64,000 nucleotides of DNA. Source: Harmothoe impar (Eukaryota > Annelida > Polychaeta > Phyllodocida > Polynoidae). The stretch's first letter is position 1. Each line of letters opens with the position of its first letter. The notes beneath the pieces are model-generated. The model did not search any database. It was not told the origin of the DNA and saw nothing but the letters and a program-made list of their open reading frames with translations. Positions 55,446 to 64,000 of the stretch are shown here, piece by piece. The stretch lies in assembly GCA_947462335.1 (NCBI GenBank), contig OX381716.1, forward strand, positions 8,070,861-8,134,860, written 5' to 3'. Position numbers and translations under genes: made by a program.

Positions 55446-57299
55446 ATTACAATTATGTAATAAGGTTAGCATGTGGAGTAAGGAAGTATGGATTTATAAC
55501 GATAAAGAACACCCTTTAAATCAGAAAATGGAGCATACTAAATGATTTCATTTCAAAACAATAAGTATTTTCTTAGCACAATTTTATTATGGACATTTAT
55601 TGTAAGATTGGTAGCTTCTTGTTATTCTTTTCTACTTTCTAATGCTACAATGGGTAAAAAGAATATCCTTAGGACTGCCGGTACTTTCTGGAGGCGCACT
55701 GCCATAGCGTATTGTTTCCAATGCAAATGCAAAATCTTGGCTTTCAGGGTGCCCTCTTTATTATACACATTGGCCCGCTTTGGTAGTGCTAAGGATAAAG
55801 GACTACCATGGATTGGCTGGTACTTTATTTAAGGGGCAAAGACCATTACATGTTTGGTCATCTCTTTTCCTCAGTTTGAGTGAAGATTGAGTCAGCACTC
55901 AGTTGTCTTTACTAAGGCATTTTGAAGCATTCCCCAGGTTATTTATGGTTGGTGTTGTAATGTTCCGGGTTTAAAATGCTACAATGAGAGGACCCATGGC
56001 ATCATCTTAACATGTACAGTTCCACATCTGTGGTTGATGGTGTGTGGAGATCTACCTGACAGCAGGAGTCTCACTGCCACAGAACATTCGTCCCTCTCTG
56101 GTACACACCCACAGCCAACATAACTTTACTTCTCACAGAAATGTGTTCTGACTTTTAAAACAATCTTGATCCGGCAATAAAGCAAGTTTTGACTAAGATA
56201 ATTTCTCAAAAACAGCAGACCAAGGTTTTACTCAGAATAAAACAAAATTCTAAAAATGTATCACTTTGAGTAGCCAGAGAAATGATTTCTATCTGAATAT
56301 ATCCGGACAACATAAATAAACACTAAGGTACCCAGAGGTAGTTGTTGAAGGATTTTAACAACTCTATCATTTAGTAGTTCCTCACATAATAAGGGGAGTT
56401 GATAATAGTTGTCCATTAGTAATAGTAAGATGAACGATGGCAAGGTTCCAACCTCAACCTGAGCCAGGAAGAACATGACAGAGATGTCCACATAGAGACA
56501 TGCTTCTTGTATTTATGATTATCCAAAATATACCTGGGTGTAAGGATGGGATTATTTTGTCTAATTTGTTGAGGGATCGAGGATTAAAATGGAAAAATCA
56601 AGAAGAGATCCTCACTAAATCAAGGAGTAGACGTTTGGTTTGCAGAGAGTTACTATTCAATAAATTGTAGAAAACAAACAAAGTGCATCAGGTCTTCTCA
56701 TGGCCATCAAACTAACGATCCCCCAAAGTTCTAATGCATTTGATGTTCCTTGTGAGCCATTTAAGACGAGCTCAGATCAAATCACTGTCTCATTACTACC
56801 ATTTTACTGACCTAGAAAAGAAGGGAGCCTCCATGAAGCAGGGATAAAACCAACTGGCTTAGCAGATATTGTTAGCATTGAGATAGATTCAAGAACGGTT
56901 TGCTCAGGTTATAAGCTTCTGTGGGGCTTATACCATAAGGGAGAACCACTGGCAGTGACATTTTTTGGCTGAAAACATAGTGCCATCCTGCATCATGTTT
57001 TCTCTTTAGCTGTGTTCATGTCTGGAATTTTTCACCATGGCTGCACGATCCCTATCTGTCTACTTAACTCCTTTCCTCCCTTCAAAACAAGTTGGTACCT
57101 GCAGGGTAGACTTTTGTAGACAAGCTGAATCATACTTCTATTCCCATTCCTCAGAACCACCCCCTCTCACTAGTTTAGCTGCCCCTCAGGCTGAGGTCGA
57201 GGCTTCACACAGCAGGTCATCAACACATAGGCAGCAGGAGGAGGTTGGTGATGGGTGGTGGGAGGGTATAAGAGGAACAGGTCATGGGTAGGTGCCAGA
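55446..57299. other. Noncoding stretch, no feature recognised
   Basis: Open frames of 76-96 codons occur but lack family resemblance and splice support. No tandem or inverted repeat of note. Confidence 0.4.
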
Positions 57300-57525
57300 C
57301 ATAGGCAGAGAAGGAGTTCATAGAGGGGAGTACCAGAGGTGCTACCTGGGTTGTATAGGGAGCAGCTCAGTGTGTGGGAGCAGCTCAGTGTGTGGGAGCA
57401 GCTCAATGTGTGGGAGCAGCTCAGTGTGTGGGAGCAGCTCAGTGTGTGGGAGCAGCTCAGTGTGGGAGCAGCTCAGTGTGGGAGCAGCTCAGTGTGGGGA
57501 GCAGCTCAGTGTGTGGGAGCACAAA
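57300..57525 (+). repeat. GTGTGGGAGCAGCTCA minisatellite, copy 3
   Basis: About ten units of 15-18 bp (GTGTGTGGGAGCAGCTCA) at 57358-57525, preceded by a GTTGTATAGGGAGCAGCTCA edge like copy 1. Opposite in orientation to 52790-53340. Confidence 0.93.
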
Positions 57526-60500
57526 AAAGAGTTTGCACAGAAGTGATGCAGAATATTGTGATCTGTAGGCTAGGAACTTTTACTGCATGGTTCAAACAGT
57601 AGCAGGCTGGGCTATTAGGATCGCTGACTTAAAGAATGATATAGCCTAGCAATATTTACACTATCACAATTATACACTAATTGGCTAGTGTGAGTTATAC
57701 AAGATCTGACCTGTTCATCAGCTGCAGATATGACACTGATATAGCATCCAGTGCTATTAGTGTGTTGAGTACAGAGATGCAGTAATAGTAAGTTAATTTA
57801 ATACGAAACAGCTCTTTCAGATACAGAGTCCACTGTAACCTCTATGTATTAAATATGTACGGGTAAAAATTTCAGCCAAAATGAATCATTTTATATCACA
57901 TAAACATCATTGGACATCCTATTTCCTGGGCAGGCACAGTCATCAATAAGTTTTCCTTTCTTTGTAGAACATGACAATTAAACTTCAGAAGTTTGTGAAG
58001 TAGTTACTTTGATGTGAAAAATCAAGACCCTCCTTATGGTTTCTTACCTTCCTCCTGCTTCCCGCTATTCCCATCTCTTTGCAGTTTTATATGTTATCTC
58101 TTCACGTTGAGAAAATTGTCAACATTTACACACAGCCTGTAATTAAAGTTTCCAATCTCATATAAGTTTCTCCACCATCATCCTCCTCCCTCCTCCCTCC
58201 CTGTCTCTTGTTGTCACAAGAGCCAAACCACCCACTGAATCATCAGGTGAAATGAAAAGAATGCTCATTACTAAACTTTTGATGGGTAACGGGATACAAA
58301 TATACATAATCTGGCACACCTAGGGGGATGTAATTGTGTAAAGATGAATTACAATTTAGACTAACGTGGCCTGACCTGTTGAAATACAACAAAGAGACAC
58401 TATGCCTTGAAGATGACAGATATAATAGCTGTAAGATAACATGTAACAACCAACTCCATTATTCTTTGGCATTGAAGTTGAAATGTTTAACCGATTTACA
58501 GGATGTAAAGTTCATTATACAAGCCTGCATATGAAATCACCTTTTCCAATAATGAAAAAGTCAAAAATATGTGGAGTATTTGTAAAAATCATGATATAAA
58601 TCAGCAATCAATGATATCAATTGGTTGCAGTCTAGCCATGCTGTGAATGGCCAACAGCCAGCTTTTCTCAATTCCCCTACTGGGTGGGCGTATTAGCACT
58701 ATGTGCCACTTGGTTTGGTGTATTGGATTCAGTGCTTTATGCTAGGTATAGTAAAGATATAGAATAACTATGACGGCTCAGCAAGGGGGTTATAAGTCAC
58801 TTAGATTCATGAACATTATGAAGATTAATAAAAGACAATTTAAAACAAGGTAAATTAGGTTTAAACCTTAATCTTTGTTCTGCAAAGTAGAATGCATCTC
58901 CTTCTGAGTCGTATCAAACCAAGTTGTGGTAATTCCCTCCAAACCGAACTCAAGAATCACACAAGTTTATTTGTATTTCCCGGGAAACGCACAAGCTGCT
59001 TATACCAGATAGCCACTTGAGATTCTTTAGAATAGGGAACTTTCTTAGGGACATGTTCAATGGTCAGGTGTATTCCTTGAGTTTTACTTAGGCAAATAAC
59101 AAGAAAATCAACAAATAGAATGAAAACCTGTATTTTACGAGTTTCACAAGAAATGACATGGAATATGATACAAGAACATTTCCAAAAACATTCAAAATAT
59201 GTTCATAAAACATTCTAAAATTATTGAGTTTTTACATGATTACTGTACCGCTGCGAATTAGCCGAGGCACTCTTTAATTTGGAGGGGCTTTTATCTCAAA
59301 GACAGGCGCTAATTCAAGATCCTATTTTAGTGCTTAAGTAACATATCAAGACCTTTGAACCCCTGGCGCTTATTCAAGACTGGCGCTTTCCAAACCGGGG
59401 GTGCTGTACAAGTCACTCAGATGAAACCTTCTTCTCCATAGAGCAGGTGCCACCCAGTGTGCATTAGAATGAAGTGCATGCTGCTGAGAAGCAGACAAAC
59501 CCCACAGGACTGTGATGGCTTCTACAATGTATCTGGGTTACTGATGGTGCAGCATACAAAATCAAGTCCTTTTTGTGTACACATATCAGAGACACTGACA
59601 GTAAAACAGGCATAGAAAGCAAGATTATGACTAATGAGAAAAATATGGAAGCGTTATCTGACTGTTTTTAGTTGAGGAGCATATCATATATCATCAATAA
59701 ATCTTTAAAAAATTCAATAACACTAAACTCTGTAGGACATATTGTGCTAACGATTCTAACACAGATTCCAGGCAAAGTGTTCCTACAGTGCTGAACACCA
59801 CCAGGACACAGCTGCAGTTTACTGCAGTAAACTGACCAATGCTGGTCACTGGAGCATATACTGCCAGACAAAATTATATAGATAGCCTTTGTTAATAGTG
59901 GCAAGGCTGTCCAGACAGTTTAGTATCTGTCGGTAGAAAACTGTGTGAATGTCAATAGTATAGACTTCTATATGGTCTCCTGGGGGTAACTGACTCTACC
60001 TCAGTGGCAGAATCTGGACTGGGTGCTTCTTAACCCAACAGGTGGATAATCCATTGGGGGGCAACATTGTTTCTAAGTTCTGTCAATGGGAGTCTTGTAA
60101 GCAGTAAGAATCAAGAGGTCCTAAGTAGCCTCACAGGTCTGATCTCCCAGTTGGAACTGCCAGTTAACGGCAGTGGCCTGCCTTATATAGCAGGTCACTG
60201 ATGTTGGCAACCTGTGGCTGTCCAGGCTGGATGGAGTTCATATGAGGGGGGGGGGGGGATTCAAGGGAAACTGCGCAGTAAGTAATGCAGCTGGGCTGGA
60301 ATGACAACCAGGCCGAGTTGAGTAACCGGGCTTGGTTGAGTAACCATGAAGCAACTGAAACCGGGTAATGCCAGAGGAGGGTATAGTATAATGGTGTATA
60401 ATGGTACATCACACATGCCTATTGCAGCTCATGTTAGCTGCCTGGTCACGAGCAGAGCCTCCATACTACAGAGGCAGCAGCAGGTCACAGTGAGGCTTTA

Positions 60501-61213
60501 TTAACAAGGGCTAGGAGTTGTCATGCTTGTACAATTTGCAATGTACACTTAAAGAGACATCCTAGAGATCTTTGCTGTTATTTGTGGCTGAACAAGGGTA
60601 AAGAGTGTTTCATGCCATGGGGCACTATTTACCATCAGTCAACATCAAAATATAAGTTAATGCCCAGAAAAAAATGTCCTATACCTATAGGTGAGATTCC
60701 ACTAACTGATTATGTGGGCAATTCTCATGCACTAGTACCCTATAGGCTATAATCATATATATTAGGAAAATATTCCAGACCTTAAGGTCAGTTCATATTT
60801 CATATCACACCATAGGTTTATAGGTTTAAGCAGGTAAAGATACATGCCTAGAGATCTGTCCATGTCAACCAATAAAAATCAAATATATTTGATATGAGAT
60901 ATAAAGTCCAGGTTGGCCTGAGAGGCATAAATTGGGACCAAAATAGAGACAATAATCAGGCTATATGGCCTTGGCAAGCCTATTTTCCACTTAAGAATTG
61001 AGCATTTAGGAACAAAACTAACTTATACGCATATGGCATAGTCCACAATGGTTCTCTCGCTACAGTATATAAATCTTTGGTTTGAGTCATATTTGTGAAA
61101 AAAAGCACCGATTTGAGAGCAAAATCAGTTAGTGGAGTCTGACCTTATGATATCAAAGGCTGACTGACCATGGTGAAATGGCAACTTTCTGTGGCTGTAG
61201 CTGGGGTATGTAG
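57526..61213. other. Gene-poor stretch
   Basis: No coding exon recognised. 59250-59410 has repeated GGCGCTTATTCAAGACTGGC-like words and resembles 36060-36190 weakly. A G11 run lies at 60247. 58890-59030 is the partner of 49735-49860. Confidence 0.45.
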
Positions 61214-61409
61214 CCCTTAAGGATGACATAATGCATTAATACATCATGCCTTGGTTGTCATGATGCATGCATGCACCACTGTTTTTATGCTGACCCTACA
61301 AAGGGTCAACATGATGTACCAATGCAGCACTAGCTAATTACTCGTCAGGGCTGCATTGGTGTATCATGACCACAAATGTCATCTTTAAGCAACATGCCTC
61401 CTTGAAGGG
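61214..61409. mobile_element. Diverged piggyBac-like MITE (CCCTTTA family)
   Basis: Inverted ends CCCTTMAAGGAKGMCAT with inner GTCATGATGCATGCATGCA / CTGCATTGGTGTATCATGAC, matching the layout of 38112-38336. Flanking TTAA is not kept. Confidence 0.65.
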
Positions 61410-63020
61410 TTAGTCAACTGATCTCTGTGTAGGCCTTCTAGCTCTGAAGCAGTTGGGCACAGCCAAAGATCACAGAGAACTCTCTGTACAAGTACTGGGC
61501 AAAGGATGAGGACAGCAGTCAAAGACCCCTTGACACTGAATGGACCCCTGGAGGAGGGGAGGTGAGAGAGCACCTTGTATGATGGCATGGTGGTACTGGA
61601 GGTGAAAAGTCAACGGTAAGTACTGTGGGTGTGTTTGAAACAGTTTGGTGCACCATCTGGTGCTTTCTCCTGTGAGAAAAGTAAAAGCATGGATACCTGT
61701 GTATTGGGGAGTAAAGAGCTGTAGATAACTGTGGTGCTGCTGGCAGTTACATACTGGAAGCCCAATCACTTTAACTAGAGGATAGGTAGATAATATGCAT
61801 ATTTCAGAGATCATCAAACCGCAGAAGGGACTAAGTCAGAGGTTTAACATGGGGGGGGGGGGGGGCTTTACGTGTTATAAAGAGAAATCTGAGTTCTGTT
61901 AGGAGGGAGTGCTATGTGTAGAAAATACCCTTCATGAATAGAAGATGATATGTGTAAGATTCTGCCCAGTGCTTAACAGCCTGGAATTGAGGTGAACCAT
62001 TCACTGTCCGTGAGTCCCAAGGGACAAATAGCAGAGACAACAAACAGTCCTCACACCCAACAGACACTACAGTGGCCACTTGTAGACAAGGGGCTAAATT
62101 GAATTACCTTAACAATTTTAGTCACGTTGTGTTGATCTTAGTGAAGTGTATTTTTTAACTCTTTGGTGAGGGTGACTGTGGAGATTGCAATACCACTGAA
62201 ATAAACACATTTGGAAACACTCGTCCATGCTGACTGGGAAAATGTTTGGAATTCACACACACAAATACATGATATAATACTCCCCTTATTTCACCGAACC
62301 ATCTTCTGTACAGTCCCAAAAAATTCACATACCACAGACACTTGACTGATTCCAACTATCTTCAACACAAAAGCTGCTATATGTGGTAGACCCTCAAGTC
62401 ACATTTGACCCAAATGTAGACAGGAGCTCAATGCCAGCAGTCGGTATAAGTCACACAATGGCCCAGACATTATCTAAAAACTTGAGCATTTATCATCTTT
62501 GTATGTTGTACAAATGTGATGCGAAGAAAGATTGTGAAATTCTGTTTTGAAGTCTGAAAAAGCATCTGAGCTTTCTGTGCTTTTTTCAAATAGATAAAAA
62601 ACATAAGCAAATTGATATGGATCTATACTATTTGCCATATGATTGGTGGCATAGATATACGACTCATATTACTGCGCACACATTGGTCTTCAGAGACCCT
62701 TGCTCTATGTGTTATCTTCTTCTTATGATCTTGCCAAGTGTTGTCATTGACAATATGGGACGTGGAGATCAAATAAGTCATGCTATGAGCTCATAAATGC
62801 ATTGTGGGAACTATTACAATATAAACGAAAAGTGAATATGCTATTGTGTCTCATTCTCTGTAGTAATTATTGTGATTTAGCTTGATTTGGATCTAAACTG
62901 TTAAAGGAAAGCATTATTTTCATTGCTTTTTTGTATGAGTGCAGCATTGGCTAGTAACTTGCTAATGCCAGTAGTATAGTATGTATCGGAACGGGACTAT
63001 AGTTAAGTACTGTTTATTAC
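61410..63020. other. Noncoding stretch, no feature recognised
   Basis: A G14-16 run lies at 61851-61865. No gene, RNA or inverted repeat is supportable. Confidence 0.4.
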
Positions 63021-63029
63021 TCAATCGAC

Positions 63030-63450
63030 CTGCAGCCAATCAGAGGCCTCCATTTGGTCACGTGACCCCCTCATTTGCATAATTACGTAATAGGCCACGC
63101 CCCCTCATTTGCATAATTACGTAATAGGTTACGCCCCCTTGATCACCAGCCAATCAGAGGCCACCATTTGGTCACGTGACCCCCTCATTTGCATAATAGG
63201 CCACGCCCCCTTGATCACGTGACCCTTTCATTTGCATAATAAGCCACGCCCTCTTGATCACCAGCCAATCAGAGGTCGCCATTTGGTCACGTGACCCCCT
63301 CATTTGCATAATAGGCCGCGCCCCCTTGATCACGCGACCCCTTCATTGACATGATAGACCACAACAACATCACGTGACTATCTTTGTTTGTAAACAACAC
63401 CACGTGGCTCTCTTTGTTTGTAAACAACACCACGTGGCTCTCTTGTTTGT
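63030..63450. promoter_or_regulatory. Repeated CCAAT / E-box / octamer / GC-box cluster
   Basis: Imperfect units combine CCAATCAGAGG, GGTCACGTGACC (perfect 12-bp palindromes at 63056, 63170 and 63285), ATTTGCATAAT (octamer core) and CCACGCCCCC, with TTACGTAA in two. They continue into CACGTGACT and CACGTGGCT with TTTGTTTGTAAACAACA. These are binding words for NF-Y, bHLH-Zip, POU, KLF/Sp and Fox factors. It may be a promoter or simply a minisatellite. The minus-strand Ala-rich frame ends just to the right. Confidence 0.55.
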
Positions 63451-63515
63451 AAATAAGACCTACTAAGTTTAGGCATAGGTAACAGCAGTGTTTGTAAATA
63501 ACGCCTACTATGTTT

Positions 63516-64000
63516 TCAGTCATAGGTGTCTAGAGCAGCAGCAGCAGCAGCATCTTCAGCAGCAGCAGCAGCAGCAGCCGCGTCATAAGTGTCTAGAGCA
63601 GCAGCCACGTCATAGATGACTAGTGCAGCAGCAGCAGCAGCATCTTCAGCAGCAGCAGCAGCAGCAGCAGCATCATAGGTGTCTAGAGCAGGAGTAGCAG
63701 GAGTGTCATAGGTGTCTAGAGCAGTGGCAGCAGCAGCAGCAGCAGCATCATAGGTGTCTAGAGCAGGAGTAGCAGGAGCGTCATAGGTGTCTAGAGCAGT
63801 GGCAGCAGCAGTAGCAGCAGCGGCAGCAGCAGTAGCAGCAGCAGCATCAACAGTATCTTCAGCAAAAGCAGCAGCAGCCGCGTCATAGGTGTCTAGAGCA
63901 GCGGCAGCAGCATCTTCAGCAGCAGCAGCAGCAGCAGCGTCATAGGTGTCTAGAGCAGCAGCGTCATAGGTGTCTAGAGCATCAGCCGCAGCAGCAGCAG
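63516..64000 (-). CDS. Ala-rich repeat frame, partial (runs off right edge)
   Basis: On the minus strand one frame is open from the window edge to TGA at 63516-63518, 161 codons including the stop. It encodes poly-Ala blocks separated by LDTYD and ED, with variants such as DTPATPALDTYD and LVIYDV. All length changes keep the frame. Several differences between units are synonymous (GAC/GAT, ACC/ACT, GCT/GCC/GCG). The other two minus-strand frames are blocked by stops in the unit itself (CTC TAG, CTA TGA). It could be the 3' exon of a low-complexity protein, or a noncoding GCT-type minisatellite that happens to be open. No start, acceptor or family can be named. Confidence 0.35.
   Translation of the reverse strand, partial: AAAAADALDTYDAAALDTYDAAAAAAAEDAAAAALDTYDAAAAAFAEDTVDAAAATAAAAAATAAATALDTYDAPATPALDTYDAAAAAAATALDTYDTPATPALDTYDAAAAAAAAEDAAAAAALVIYDVAAALDTYDAAAAAAAAEDAAAAAALDTYD
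63535..64000 (+). repeat. CAG/GTGTCTAGAGCAGC minisatellite
   Basis: (CAG)n stretches separated by CATAGGTGTCTAGAGCAG units and CATCTTCAG. It is highly repetitive to the window end. Confidence 0.95.

Noticed and set aside
57292..57602. Three overlapping frames of QLSVWE/GAAQCV/SSSVCG repeats
   Set aside because: All three frames are open because the 15-18-bp unit lacks stops; no coding evidence.
1..64000. CRISPR arrays, bacterial operons, rRNA or tRNA genes
   Set aside because: Tandem repeats here lack the repeat-spacer pattern, and no tRNA or rRNA core was recognised by eye; a covariance-model scan was not possible.

Overview
The window looks like nuclear DNA of a marine invertebrate animal; I cannot fix the phylum. 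The signs are spliced genes with GT-AG introns, TATA and poly(A) signals, sparse coding sequence, many minisatellites, and a mix of non-LTR retrotransposons, Helitron, hAT-like and TTAA-type MITEs and a CACTA-like (EnSpm) transposase. Nothing bacterial (operons, ribosome binding sites, CRISPR) is visible. Almost all recognisable coding sequence belongs to mobile elements.

Layout. 1-3.95 kb: minus-strand non-LTR retrotransposon running off the left edge. Its ORF1 joins a coiled coil and RRM-like region to a NADAR domain, and its ORF2 is split by a TTAA-flanked MITE at 795-1580. 4.08-4.97 kb: reverse-transcriptase remnant of another LINE. 6.6-7.96 kb: dispersed repeat with a second copy at 45.6-46.7 kb. 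9.2-10.66 kb: 194-bp tandem array. 10.9-19.4 kb: minus-strand Helitron with a 2052-residue OTU/HUH Rep/PIF1-type helicase protein, plus an accessory gene in which a NADAR domain is spliced to an SGNH hydrolase. 20.3-24.15 kb: CRE pair, hAT-type MITE with a perfect 8-bp target duplication, 50-bp minisatellite, TA-type MITE, 20-bp and 180-bp repeats and a branched palindrome. 24.2-30.1 kb: no genes seen. 30.1-31.3 kb: about eight copies of a ~148-bp repeat carrying RFX X-box-like sites.

33.5-44.35 kb: probably one CACTA-like element. A seven-exon minus-strand gene (35007-39261; 295 codons, all splice phases consistent) and a plus-strand transposase gene (43272 onward, cut off after the first catalytic Asp block) diverge from a ~0.9-kb central region, each with a candidate TATA box. 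A palindrome-rich ~58/174-bp array lies beyond the 3' end of the minus gene, where subterminal repeats would be expected.

44.4-63 kb: gene-poor, made of dispersed repeats and a ~17-bp minisatellite in both orientations. 63.0-63.45 kb: repeated CCAAT, E-box, octamer and GC-box motifs. 63.5-64 kb: GCT-rich repeat that stays open in one minus-strand frame for 161 codons and runs off the right edge.

The most notable point is that two unrelated mobile elements here both carry NADAR domains, a family that includes enzymes removing ADP-ribose from guanine. This raises an untested possibility of selfish elements carrying a nucleic-acid de-ADP-ribosylation activity.
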